A stretch of 55,233 nucleotides of DNA from Planctomycetaceae bacterium. GTDB taxonomy: Bacteria; Planctomycetota; Planctomycetia; Pirellulales; Pirellulaceae. Each line of letters opens with the position of its first letter. Position 1 is the first letter of the stretch. Positions 18,738 to 27,373 of this stretch are shown in pieces. The notes beneath the pieces are model-generated. The model saw only the letters and a list, made by a program, of their open reading frames with translations, searched no databases and was not told the DNA's origin. The stretch spans positions 1-55,233 of the forward strand of contig PAPJ01000044.1 of the NCBI GenBank assembly GCA_002709045.1, in the 5' to 3' direction. The position numbers were made by a program, and so were the translations under genes.

Positions 18738-19883
18738 ATGGCATCAATTACTGTCAAACCAGTTGAAACAAGACGACAGCAGAAACAGTTCATTAATCTG
18801 GCAAATGAGATTTATGCCGGAGATGAAATGTGGTGTCCGCCACTTCTGATTGATTTGAAGGAACGGGCCGGTTTTTCGAAACATCCGTTTCATGATATTA
18901 ATCAAACACAGACGTTTATTGCGTTACAGGATGGAAAAGTTGTTGGTCGTATTCAGGCTATTGTCAATCACGGTCATAACGAACGATACGATGAGGCTTT
19001 GGGATTTTTTGGCCTGTTTGAATCGGTCAATGATCAGGATGTTGCAAATGCATTGTTCGACAAAGCACGGGATTGGCTTGCCGAACGTGGTATGAATGCG
19101 ATGCGAGGTCCTGTTAATCCGGGACTTAATTATGAAGTTGGATTGTTGATCGACGGTTGGCACAGCCCGCCGTGTTTCATGATGACCTATAATCCGCCGT
19201 ACTACGCTGAACTGCTAGAGAACTATGGATTATGCAAGGTTGAGGATCTGGTTGCATTTTATGCGCCGACTGATATCGTCGAACGGCTTGATCCGAAGAT
19301 GTTTCGAGTTGTTGACATGGCGAAAGAAAAATTTAACCTCAAACTACGCACCTTAGACAGGAAACGATTCAAAGAAGATGTGCGAACATTTCTGGATATT
19401 TATAACAAATCTCTCGTTGGCACCTGGGGATTTGTTCCGATGAGTGATGCCGAGTTGGAACACATTGCAAAGGCGCTCAAGTTGTTAATTGTTCCGGAGT
19501 TGACAACGTTTATTGAAGCAGACGGGAAGGTTATCGGTGCCAGTGTGGTTTTGCTGGACTACAACGAAGTGGTCAGGGAGATTGGCGGTAAACTATTTCC
19601 GTTTGGCTATAAGTTGTTTACTAAACGTAAACAGATAACAAAGATGCGGCTGATTAGCGCTAACGTTTTGCCTGAATATCAAAAGTGGGGACTGGGAGTT
19701 GTACTGGTATCACGTTTAAAAGACTTATGGAAGAAATGGACAGTAGAGCATCTTGAGATTTCCTGGGTTTTGGAAAGTAATCACCTGTCTTACAAGTCAT
19801 TGATTCGAGCAGGTTGTACCGTCGATAAGACTTATCGAATCTACGATAAAACCTTTGGCAAGAAGTTGTCGAACACTAAATAG
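18738..19883 (+). CDS. GNAT-family acyltransferase-like protein (candidate bacterial ceramide synthase)
   Basis: 381 residues from the ATG at 18738, which has GAAGG 7 nt upstream; a GTG 18 bp earlier is less likely. It belongs to a family usually annotated as N-acetyltransferase (YghO type). Signatures: QDGKVVGRIQAIVNHGHNE, GFFGLFE, MRGPVNPGLNYEVGLLIDG (broken over 122-141) and PPYYAELLENYG, then a C-terminal GNAT fold with VLPEYQKWGLGVVLVSRL. As I recall the family, the Caulobacter bacterial ceramide synthase (bCerS) belongs here. The next gene, 15 bp downstream, is an SDR of the type that acts as the partner reductase. N-acylation of a sphingoid base is therefore a real possibility, but no serine palmitoyltransferase gene is visible in the window. 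Confidence 0.6.
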   Translation: MASITVKPVETRRQQKQFINLANEIYAGDEMWCPPLLIDLKERAGFSKHPFHDINQTQTFIALQDGKVVGRIQAIVNHGHNERYDEALGFFGLFESVNDQDVANALFDKARDWLAERGMNAMRGPVNPGLNYEVGLLIDGWHSPPCFMMTYNPPYYAELLENYGLCKVEDLVAFYAPTDIVERLDPKMFRVVDMAKEKFNLKLRTLDRKRFKEDVRTFLDIYNKSLVGTWGFVPMSDAELEHIAKALKLLIVPELTTFIEADGKVIGASVVLLDYNEVVREIGGKLFPFGYKLFTKRKQITKMRLISANVLPEYQKWGLGVVLVSRLKDLWKKWTVEHLEISWVLESNHLSYKSLIRAGCTVDKTYRIYDKTFGKKLSNTK

Positions 19884-19898
19884 ATGAATACTGAATAG

Positions 19899-20921
19899 AT
19901 GAACCGCTATTTAATTACGGGAGCGACAGGTTTTATCGGGACCCATCTGACTGAAATGTTGGTGGCTCGGGGTAAGACTGTGCGGTGCCTGATTCGAGAG
20001 ACCTCGGACACTTCCCTACTTGAAAATCTGGACATAGATTTTGTAAAGGGGAGTCTGGACGATCGCAGATTTTTAAGTGAGTCTGTGCGTGGCGTTGATG
20101 TTGTGATTCACCTGGCAGGAAGAACCAATGCTTTTACATTGGGTGATCTACTGGAGGTTAATCGTGACGGAACCTATTATTTGGCCGAGGCATGTGCCAG
20201 TCAGGCAAGACCTCCGGTTCTTATCGTTGTTTCTTCAATTGCGGCTGCCGGCCCGGTCGCCAGAAATCAGGTTCGTATGGAGTATGATAACCCGCGTCCT
20301 GTTTCTAATTACGGGTTCAGTAAACGGGCGGGGGAATGTGCAGCATTGCTGTTTGCTAATCAAGTCGCTACCTCGATTGTTCGCCCGGGAATGGTATTTG
20401 GTGAACGTAATACGGAGATGTTCCCAATCTTTCAATCGATGGCAGTAATGGGTTCCCATCTTGTTTTAGGCCCTGCAACTCCACGTGTATCCTTGATACA
20501 TGTAGCAGATTTATGTGAACTGTTGGTACGAGTTGCCGAACGTGGGCAGCGGATTATTGTGGATGACAAACTGCAAGCAGTGTCGGGTGATGGAATCTAT
20601 TTTGGAGTTTGCGATGAAGCACCGAGTTATGCCCGACTCGGATCCATTCTAAAACGAGTGATTGGCAAACGCGGAGCCAGACAGGCAACGCTTCCAAATC
20701 CCATGACGTGGTTGTTAGGGGTGATATTCGAGTTGGTTACTCGAGTGCTTGGTAGTAAGGTAACATTGAATCTCGATAAGATCCGTGAGGCTCAATGCGA
20801 ATCTTGGGAATGTTCAGTTGAAAATGTAATCAATGATCTGGAATATGAATTCCCCATTCGTCTAAAAGCCCGGCTTGAACAAACTTATAAATGGTATCGC
20901 AGCAATGAATGGCTGAGATAG
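19899..20921 (+). CDS. extended short-chain dehydrogenase (NAD-dependent epimerase/dehydratase family)
   Basis: 340 residues with an intact Rossmann start TGATGFIG (7-14), catalytic YGFSK (Y138, K142) and the VSSIAAAG strand (111-118). The C-terminal part (about 195-340) is longer than a bare SDR and contains a hydrophobic amphipathic stretch (NPMTWLLGVIFELVTRVLG), suggesting membrane or lipid contact. Members of this group include sugar epimerases and 3-beta-hydroxysteroid or lipid-keto reductases. Being 15 bp after the GNAT gene, it could be the reductase of a ceramide-like pathway (CerR type). There is no clear Shine-Dalgarno site, and the start follows a tiny AUG...UAG stretch, so translation may be coupled to the gene before it. 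Confidence 0.7.
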   Translation: MNRYLITGATGFIGTHLTEMLVARGKTVRCLIRETSDTSLLENLDIDFVKGSLDDRRFLSESVRGVDVVIHLAGRTNAFTLGDLLEVNRDGTYYLAEACASQARPPVLIVVSSIAAAGPVARNQVRMEYDNPRPVSNYGFSKRAGECAALLFANQVATSIVRPGMVFGERNTEMFPIFQSMAVMGSHLVLGPATPRVSLIHVADLCELLVRVAERGQRIIVDDKLQAVSGDGIYFGVCDEAPSYARLGSILKRVIGKRGARQATLPNPMTWLLGVIFELVTRVLGSKVTLNLDKIREAQCESWECSVENVINDLEYEFPIRLKARLEQTYKWYRSNEWLR

Positions 20922-21313
20922 ATATTCTTTATTCAATGGCAACCAGAGGTGGTGGTCATTTTTTGAGTTGGATGGGCTTTAATAGAATAAGTAGAGTTCA
21001 TCGCTGCGAGTCATGTGTTTGTGTTGGATAGGGTACTTTTTAGAGTAAATTGGTAGTACTGCTAGCCATTGTTAGTAGTTCAACGCTTTTGCGGAAGATT
21101 TAGCAGTTTTGCTGAGCATTTTACGACTTTGCCTTATTCGGCATATCTTTACTGATTGTGGTGAGAGTCAACAGGTCTAAAAAATCTGAAATTACTGAAT
21201 TACGCTCATTAAATCCGTCAGGTTGGGGGGGGTGAGCGAAAGAAACATTTATTGGGACGTGCTCTTAAATATGATAATATTAGTAGGTACGTAACAGATA
21301 AAGGAATTCATTT
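20922..21313. other. intergenic region upstream of the first DUF1501 gene
   Basis: 392 bp without a gene. It holds three degenerate 20-bp units with exact period 20 (21081-21140, each with a central TTTGC) and an uninterrupted run of eight G at 21225-21232. An AT-rich segment with TATGAT (21270-21275) about 40 bp before the DUF1501 ATG may be a -10 element; no good -35 is seen. Confidence 0.35.
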
Positions 21314-22678
21314 ATGCTTACGATTTTTGGACGCCGGTCAAAGAGTGACAAATTCTGCGACGGTTATAGTCGACGCGACTTTTTAACAATTGGATCTGCT
21401 GCTGCGGTAGGCGGTATTACGTTGCCACAACTGCTACGGGCGGAGGCTCTGCAAAGTTCTGGCCGTCAGCATAAAGCTATCATTAACGTGTTTCTCCCGG
21501 GCGGCCCTCCGCATCAGGATATGTGGGATATTAAACAGGACGCTCCCTCGGAAATTCGTGGCGAGTTTCAGCCTATTTCCACCAATGTTTCCGGTATTCA
21601 GATTGGGGAATTGTTTCCGAAGATGGCGCAGATGATGGATAAGTTTACCGTCATTCGTTCGGTTGAAGGTGCGGCTGGTGGTCATGCGTCTTTCCAGGCG
21701 ATGACGGGCTTTGCTCCGGTAAATGAACCTACTGGTGGCTGGCCTTCGATTGGTGCCTGGGTGTCCAAAGTTCAGGGACAGGTAAACCCAAGTATTCCCG
21801 CTCATGTAAGCATGTTCTATAAAACAGGTCACAATCCCTGGGGGGATCCTGGAAGCGGCGGTTTTCTGGGAATGGCTCATGGACCTTTCCGATTGGTTGG
21901 CGGAAAAGGTGAAACAAGCAAAACAGACAATATGGTTCTTAAGGGCATCTCGCTGGAACGCCTGCAGGATCGCAATGCATTACTGGCTTCGGTCGACCGA
22001 ATCAAACGTGAAGTTGACCTGACAGGTGCGATGGATGGTATGGATGCTTTCACTCAGCAGGCAGTCGGAATCTTGACTTCCTCTGAGTTGGTGAGTGCGA
22101 TGGATATTTCGGACGAGTCTCCCGAGACACTCGAGCGATATGGAAAAGGAGATCCTGAATTTCGAGCCGATGGTGCTCCGAAGATGACCGAGAACTTCCT
22201 CATCGCCCGTCGACTGGTTGAAGCAGGTGCTCGTGTTGTTTCGCTTAACTTCAGTCGCTGGGATTGGCACAGCGGTAACTTTACTCGTGCCCGTCAGGAT
22301 ATGCCAATGCTTGATGGTGCCTTGGCATCGTTAGTACAGGACCTCCATGATCGCGGACTTGATCGCGATGTTTCGGTTGTCGTATGGGGTGAGTTTGGTC
22401 GCACGCCGAAGATTAATCCGAATGCAGGTCGTGATCACTGGCCTCGTGTTAGTACAGCTGTTTTGGCTGGTGGCGGTATGAATCATGGACAGGTGATTGG
22501 TGAAACCAATCGTCTTGGCGAGTATGCTGTTGATCGTCCTGTAACCTTTCAGGAAGTGGCGGCCACGTTGTATCAACAAATTGGAATAAATCTTCGCGCC
22601 ACTCGTGAATTCGACCTCCGTGGACGTCCGTATTCACCGGTTACGGCAGGTGTGGAACCCATTCGTGAATTACTTTAA
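21314..22678 (+). CDS. Tat-exported DUF1501 protein (copy 1)
   Basis: 454 residues. A twin-arginine leader (YSRRDFLTIG, R20-R21, then a hydrophobic stretch) sends the folded protein across the inner membrane. The DUF1501 body shows GGPPHQDMWD near 65-74, DKFTVIRSVEG, WDWHSGNF and the C-terminal signature VVWGEFGRTPKINPNAGRDHWP (broken over 355-376). DUF1501 has an alkaline-phosphatase/sulfatase-like fold by family knowledge; activity is unproven. AAAGGA sits 9 nt before the ATG. The next gene is a close paralogue, so the pair arose by tandem duplication. In planctomycetes DUF1501 proteins are usually paired with PSD1/PSCyt proteins; here that partner lies 8 kb downstream, with its own third DUF1501. 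Confidence 0.85.
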   Translation: MLTIFGRRSKSDKFCDGYSRRDFLTIGSAAAVGGITLPQLLRAEALQSSGRQHKAIINVFLPGGPPHQDMWDIKQDAPSEIRGEFQPISTNVSGIQIGELFPKMAQMMDKFTVIRSVEGAAGGHASFQAMTGFAPVNEPTGGWPSIGAWVSKVQGQVNPSIPAHVSMFYKTGHNPWGDPGSGGFLGMAHGPFRLVGGKGETSKTDNMVLKGISLERLQDRNALLASVDRIKREVDLTGAMDGMDAFTQQAVGILTSSELVSAMDISDESPETLERYGKGDPEFRADGAPKMTENFLIARRLVEAGARVVSLNFSRWDWHSGNFTRARQDMPMLDGALASLVQDLHDRGLDRDVSVVVWGEFGRTPKINPNAGRDHWPRVSTAVLAGGGMNHGQVIGETNRLGEYAVDRPVTFQEVAATLYQQIGINLRATREFDLRGRPYSPVTAGVEPIRELL

Positions 22679-22759
22679 TGACGAAGTTTTTCACTTATAG
22701 AATTCAATCAAAGATGAATTGTTGGACAGAGATTTATACTGTCAAAAGGAGTTTGTCAG

Positions 22760-24100
22760 GTGCTTAAAATATTTGATCGACAGACTGCAGAAAAAAAGTT
22801 TTGCGATGGTCATAGTCGTCGTACTTTTCTTCAGATTGGTGCTTTAGGAGGTTTAAGTCTTCCTCAGTTATTGCGTGCAGAAGCGGCTAACGGAATTTCG
22901 AATTCGCACAAAGCAGTGATCATGGTTTATATGTGCGGGGGGCCTCCTCATCAGGACATGTATGACCTCAAACCAGATGCGCCGTCGGAAGTACGTGGTG
23001 AATTCTCGCCTATTAAAACCAACATACCCGGAATAGAAATCTGTGAACACATGCCAAAAATGGCATCGATGATGGACAAGTTTGTTCCGATCCGTACGAT
23101 GGCAAACTGTCAGGGAGGACACACTGGTTTTCAATGTTTTACCGGTAACATCCCCAATAATGAACCGGCTGGTGGTTGGCCTCATATCGGTAGTGTTGTT
23201 TCTAAATTTCAGGGACCGGTCCATGACGGAGTTCCCCCTTTCGTCAGTCTTTGCTATACAACGCAACACAAACCATACAACGAACCTAAAGCAGGATTTC
23301 TGGGCCTTGGACACAGCAGTTTCCGTCCTAGTGGTCCGGGTAAGGATGATCTGGTACTCAAGGATATTACAACAGACCGGCTTGACGAACGTAAAGCATT
23401 GCTAGGTGCTGTCGATAGATTCCGTCGCAACTGGGATAACTCGGGACAGATGGAAGGCATGGATTCCTTTTCACAACGCGCCATGGGCATCCTGACATCA
23501 TCAGACCTGTTCAAAGCTTTAGATGTCAGTGAAGAGTCGGCTGAAACCCGTGAGCGATATGGCTATGCGAATCCCAATCAGCCAAAGGGTGATGGTGCTC
23601 CCCGCGTACCTCAAAATCTGTTGTTAGCTCGCCGGTTGGTGGAAGCAGGAGTCCGAGTTGTTACGGTTAACTATAGTTTTTGGGACTGGCATGGTAATAA
23701 TTTCAAAACTGCCAGGGAAGAACTTCCGATTTTCGATCAGGGTATCACAGCGTTGGTTGAAGACTTACATCAACGTGGGATGGCTGACGACGTATCGGTT
23801 GTTGCCTGGGGTGAATTCGGTCGAACACCGAAAATAAATAAGAATGCCGGTCGCGATCACTGGCCAAGAGTTTCCAGTGCACTGCTTGCTTGCGGCGGTA
23901 TGCAGACGGGTCAGGTGATCGGGCAAACGGACCGACAGGCCGGTGAAGCGATTGAGCGCCCTGTTTTATTCGAAGAAGTGTATGCAACGCTCTATCGAAA
24001 CATGGGAATTAATCTTCATTCTGATCGATTGTTTGACTTCCGTGGTCGGCCTCAATATCTGATTCCACCAGGTACGAAGCCGCTTGATGAATTAATATAA
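22760..24100 (+). CDS. Tat-exported DUF1501 protein (copy 2)
   Basis: 446 residues starting at a GTG with AAAAGGA 9 nt upstream. Tat leader HSRRTFLQIG (R20-R21). It is collinear with the upstream DUF1501 protein from the first residues (MLxIF...KFCDGxSRR) to the last (PLDELI versus PIRELL), and shares GGPPHQDM, the PSEVRGEFSPI segment and WGEFGRTPKINKNAGRDHWP. Divergence is spread along the whole length, so the duplication is old. The 81-bp spacer has no terminator I can see, so both are probably on one transcript. Function is inferred only as exported hydrolase-like. Confidence 0.85.
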   Translation: MLKIFDRQTAEKKFCDGHSRRTFLQIGALGGLSLPQLLRAEAANGISNSHKAVIMVYMCGGPPHQDMYDLKPDAPSEVRGEFSPIKTNIPGIEICEHMPKMASMMDKFVPIRTMANCQGGHTGFQCFTGNIPNNEPAGGWPHIGSVVSKFQGPVHDGVPPFVSLCYTTQHKPYNEPKAGFLGLGHSSFRPSGPGKDDLVLKDITTDRLDERKALLGAVDRFRRNWDNSGQMEGMDSFSQRAMGILTSSDLFKALDVSEESAETRERYGYANPNQPKGDGAPRVPQNLLLARRLVEAGVRVVTVNYSFWDWHGNNFKTAREELPIFDQGITALVEDLHQRGMADDVSVVAWGEFGRTPKINKNAGRDHWPRVSSALLACGGMQTGQVIGQTDRQAGEAIERPVLFEEVYATLYRNMGINLHSDRLFDFRGRPQYLIPPGTKPLDELI

Positions 24101-24250
24101 ATTGTAGTCCTACCTCCCCGCCTTTCCCGACGAGCGGTTAAGGAATTTCACGCGGTACTGTTGTTTAGTGCAAAACAACCGCCAACTATCGAAAATTCAC
24201 AGTGTCTTCCAAGTTTAATGATGATTTGCTAGATATGTGTGCCGGACAGA

Positions 24251-24267
24251 TTTCCGCTCTGCGGAAA
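24251..24267. other. perfect 7-bp inverted repeat, 3-nt loop
   Basis: TTTCCGC and GCGGAAA flank TCT. The downstream sequence is AATCAAATAGC, without a U-run, so an intrinsic terminator is doubtful. Confidence 0.45.
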
Positions 24268-24316
24268 ATCAAATAGCTTAAAAATCTCCTTTATTGGGAG
24301 AATTCTTTCCTGCCGC

Positions 24317-24332
24317 GTCTGGAAAACCAGAC
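24317..24332. other. perfect 6-bp inverted repeat, AAAA loop
   Basis: GTCTGG and CCAGAC flank AAAA, 50 bp after the preceding hairpin. On the minus strand the loop reads TTTT. No known element was recognised. Confidence 0.4.
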
Positions 24333-24556
24333 CGGATGATAGCCTGTGAATGTGATCTTTCCGATGAAACCACATTGAATTAGGTATTTTTCTTTATCAG
24401 TAACAGGCCGGTTGGCGAGCGTATGAACGAGGGAACCAGAGAGCAGAATTGGATCTTTCTGATGCCGAAGTGGTGGAATTGATATACTAAATTCAAAGTA
24501 ATTCGTCTGTAGGCATTAGGTTCCTGAGCAATGATAAGATTCATAAGGAGAGGAAA

Positions 24557-25618
24557 ATGAAAATGGTATTGCGAGTAATTTTGCTGAGCATGCTGGTTGT
24601 GTATAGCACTCAAATTGTAAACGCAGGAGCTAACGATGGGCGGTTGGATATCTACTGGGTGGATGTTGAAGGTGGAGCAGCAACTCTAATAGTCACTCCC
24701 AAAGGTGAATCCATTTTGATCGACACCGGGAATCCTGGTATCCGTGACCCACAGCGGATTTTCAATGTTGTGACGCAGCAAGCCCGGCTGACAAAGATCG
24801 ACAATCTTATCACGACTCACTACCATCGCGATCATTATGGTGGTGCTTCACAGCTATCCAAGATTATTCCAATTGGAACAGTTTGGGATAACGGTAAGTT
24901 CGAAGATATGCCGGATGACCCGGGTGAAGACTATTTCACCTTTAAGACAGACGCTCGTAAGGTGATAAATCCAGGTACTGTATTGCCATTAAAACAGGGT
25001 TCGAAAGAAGTCCGTAAACGTCAGTTCGAACTGAGTCTCAGATGTCTGGCTACACGTAAGGAGTTTATTGCTGCCGTGGGTGGTGTAAATGCTAATCAAG
25101 CTATCTGTAAAGATAGTCGTCCCAAAGATCGTGATGGTTCCGATAACGCCAACAGTGTTGTCATGTTGTTAGAATTTGGTGATTTCCGATTTTATGATGG
25201 TGGTGATATTACTTGGAATCAGGAAGCCAAACTGGTATGTCCGGTTAATCTGATCGGTCGGGTCGATGTATATCAAGTGACTCATCATGGACTTGATAGC
25301 AGTAATAATCCATTGATTCTGCGTTCAGTATTGCCCACCGTCACTGTGATGAATAATGGAGTGACCAAAGGTTGTGCTCCGGAAGTATTTGCGACTCTGA
25401 CGGCAACCCCTTCTATTCAGGCTATGTATCAGGTTCATAAGAATATGCGACCTGATGGTCAGGTTAATAACGCTCCGGATCAATTCATCGCAAATCGCAA
25501 ATCGGACGAATGTAAAGCTAATTTCATTAAGCTATCCGTGGCTCCTAACGGTATGAGCTACGAGGTTATGATTCCGGCCAACGATCATAGGGCAATATAT
25601 AAAACCGTTAAAAAGTAA
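24557..25618 (+). CDS. exported metallo-beta-lactamase-fold hydrolase (ComEC C-terminal-like)
   Basis: 353 residues with a Sec signal (about 1-23, ending VNAG). The fold is MBL: DIYWVDVEGGAATLIV opens the first strands, LIDTG is at 54-58, and the metal motif is THYHRDHYGG (H88, H90, D92, H93). GSDNANSVVMLLEFGDFRFYDGGD and VTHHGLDSSN (H243-H244) follow in the order seen in the soluble MBL domain of ComEC/Rec2. Unlike ComEC there are no membrane helices besides the signal. The substrate is unknown; nuclease or phosphodiesterase activity is possible by analogy. The start is well supported by AAGGAGAGG a few bases upstream. It stands alone between DUF1501 and the Gfo/Idh gene. Confidence 0.8.
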   Translation: MKMVLRVILLSMLVVYSTQIVNAGANDGRLDIYWVDVEGGAATLIVTPKGESILIDTGNPGIRDPQRIFNVVTQQARLTKIDNLITTHYHRDHYGGASQLSKIIPIGTVWDNGKFEDMPDDPGEDYFTFKTDARKVINPGTVLPLKQGSKEVRKRQFELSLRCLATRKEFIAAVGGVNANQAICKDSRPKDRDGSDNANSVVMLLEFGDFRFYDGGDITWNQEAKLVCPVNLIGRVDVYQVTHHGLDSSNNPLILRSVLPTVTVMNNGVTKGCAPEVFATLTATPSIQAMYQVHKNMRPDGQVNNAPDQFIANRKSDECKANFIKLSVAPNGMSYEVMIPANDHRAIYKTVKK

Positions 25619-25647
25619 GATCTCAATGAAACATGCTTCTTCATCTT

Positions 25648-25665
25648 AAGCAGCATAAACTGCTT
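25648..25665 (+). terminator. possible terminator hairpin after the MBL gene
   Basis: AAGCAG-CATAAA-CTGCTT is a perfect 6-bp stem 30 bp after the stop codon. It is followed by GTTCTGGGTTG rather than a U-run, so termination would be weak or rho-dependent. Confidence 0.3.
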
Positions 25666-25851
25666 GTTCTGGGTTGTTAGGTATTCAAGATTGAAGGCGC
25701 GATTTAACCTGTATCTGACTGTTTAATTTGCTTGTCCGCTGAAAGCATCTGTAAAGTTCAGGTAATAACTGAATTGCTGGAATTTCAGTTTAGAATCTAG
25801 TCTAATATCTTGAGATGTACAATTTTTAATTCCTTTAGGAGATCCCCGGTT

Positions 25852-27297
25852 ATGTTGCAGTTAAACCGACGTGAATTTGTAAAGAAAACAGGTGCAGCTT
25901 CCACTATGTTTGCCAGCTTTACTGTCGCTGGAACAAAGTCATCGCGACAAGTTCTTGGTGCTAATGACAGGATTCGTGTTGCTGTCGCCGGGATCAACGG
26001 TCGCGGAACCTCGCATATCGGAGGATTTGCTCCGATGGATGGTGTTGAAGTTAGCTATTTGATTGATCCGGATACTCGTTTGTTCGACTCACGAACAAAG
26101 ATGGTGCGTGACAAGGGTGGAAATACACCATCCTGTGTTCAGGACATTCGTGAAGCGCTGGAAGATAAAGATCTGGACGTCGTCACAGTTGCCACCTGCA
26201 ACCACTGGCACTCACTCATTACAATCTGGGCCTGTCAGGCCGGCAAAGATGTCTACGTGGAAAAACCGATTTCGCATAATGTTTTTGAAGGGCGTAAGTG
26301 TGTCGAAGCAGCGGTCAAGTACAATCGAATTGTGCAGCACGGGACTCAAAATCGCTCCAGCCAGGGTAAGGCGAATGAGATTGCTGCAGTTCAATCCGGT
26401 AAGTATGGAAAGTTGCTTGTTTCCAAAGGCTACTGCTGTAAACCACGCTGGTCGATTGGGCATAAGCCAGTGACGGCCGCTCCTAAAGAACTTGATTGGG
26501 ATCTTTGGTTGGGTCCTGCTCCCAAACAGGACTACCATGGTAATCTGCATACCTATAACTGGCACTGGTTCTGGGATACCGGAAATGGTGATACGGGTAA
26601 TCAGGGCGTTCATGAAATGGATATTGCTCGTTGGGCGATTAAGGATTCAACCTTGCCAAAACGAATTTGGAGTGTTGGCGGTCGATATGTTCCGGGAGAA
26701 AAAGACCAGGGAGAAACACCCAATATGCAAGTCAGTGTTTACGAATATGATGATGCAATTCTACTGTTTGAGACTCGTGGTCTCGTAGGCAAGTCTGGTG
26801 CACCGGATCGCATGGTTACCAATGAGTACTATACTACCGAAGGTGTAATCAAAGCCGGTAAGTTTTATGCTACTGGCAGTGATAAGGCAGAGTCGCTCAA
26901 GGTAGAGGGCACTCCGGTGACTCCGGGCGGTGCTTTTGGCAGCTTTATCCAGGCAGTCAGAAGTCGTAAACAGGAAGAAATCAATTGTGATGCGGAAGTA
27001 GCGCATTATTCCAGTGCGCTGTGTCATCTCGCTAATATTTCATACCGATTAGGCAGGCAGGATTCGTTATTGAAAGATGAAAATCCATATAACGACAATG
27101 AAACCATCAAAGATTCACTGGCCATGCTCAAGTACAACCTGAAGGCAGTGAAGATCGACCTGGCAGAAAATAGTTATTCGATTGGTCGCGATTTGAAGTT
27201 TAATCCTTTGAAGGAGCAGTTTATCGGCGACAAACAGGCAGATGCGATGTTAACTCGTCCTTACCGTGCTCCCTATGTGGTACCCGCAAAGGTATAG
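25852..27297 (+). CDS. exported Gfo/Idh/MocA-family oxidoreductase
   Basis: 481 residues from the ATG at 25852, which has TTTAGGAGA about 9 nt upstream; an upstream in-frame ATG at 25810 lacks this. The leader NRREFVKKTG (R6-R7) followed by a hydrophobic segment is a Tat signal, as usual for planctomycete members that export the enzyme with its NAD(P) cofactor. The Rossmann motif is VAVAGINGRG (43-52), and EKPISHN (137-143) is the family signature. WHWFWDTGNGDTGNQGVHEMD (split over 246-266) matches the C-terminal alpha/beta domain. The likely reaction is oxidation, reduction or hydrolysis of a sugar derivative. A strong terminator follows, so this is a separate transcript from the ThuA gene. 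Confidence 0.88.
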   Translation: MLQLNRREFVKKTGAASTMFASFTVAGTKSSRQVLGANDRIRVAVAGINGRGTSHIGGFAPMDGVEVSYLIDPDTRLFDSRTKMVRDKGGNTPSCVQDIREALEDKDLDVVTVATCNHWHSLITIWACQAGKDVYVEKPISHNVFEGRKCVEAAVKYNRIVQHGTQNRSSQGKANEIAAVQSGKYGKLLVSKGYCCKPRWSIGHKPVTAAPKELDWDLWLGPAPKQDYHGNLHTYNWHWFWDTGNGDTGNQGVHEMDIARWAIKDSTLPKRIWSVGGRYVPGEKDQGETPNMQVSVYEYDDAILLFETRGLVGKSGAPDRMVTNEYYTTEGVIKAGKFYATGSDKAESLKVEGTPVTPGGAFGSFIQAVRSRKQEEINCDAEVAHYSSALCHLANISYRLGRQDSLLKDENPYNDNETIKDSLAMLKYNLKAVKIDLAENSYSIGRDLKFNPLKEQFIGDKQADAMLTRPYRAPYVVPAKV

Positions 27298-27313
27298 TGC
27301 TCAAGAGAAATAC

Positions 27314-27354
27314 GAGCTATCAACTTATTCGGGTGGTAGCTCTTTTTTATTTTA
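27314..27354 (+). terminator. rho-independent terminator after the Gfo/Idh/MocA gene
   Basis: GAGCTATCA (27314-27322) pairs with TGGTAGCTC (27334-27342), a 9-bp stem with one G-U pair and an 11-nt loop, directly followed by TTTTTTATTTT. It lies 17 bp after the stop codon. Confidence 0.9.
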
Positions 27355-27373
27355 ATTGAATAGAAATTCGATC

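Larger units (their letters stand above)
24101..24556. other. intergenic region with two perfect hairpins
   Basis: 456 bp without a gene. Two perfect inverted repeats lie in the middle: TTTCCGC-TCT-GCGGAAA (24251-24267) and GTCTGG-AAAA-CCAGAC (24317-24332). Neither is followed by a proper U-run. They could be leader RNA structures, an orphan small RNA, or a rho-dependent end of the DUF1501 transcript. A strong AAGGAGAGG lies just before the next start. Confidence 0.4.

Noticed and set aside
21434..21880. 148-codon minus-strand open frame
   Set aside because: It is antisense to DUF1501 copy 1; a similar one exists opposite copy 2 because the genes are paralogous.
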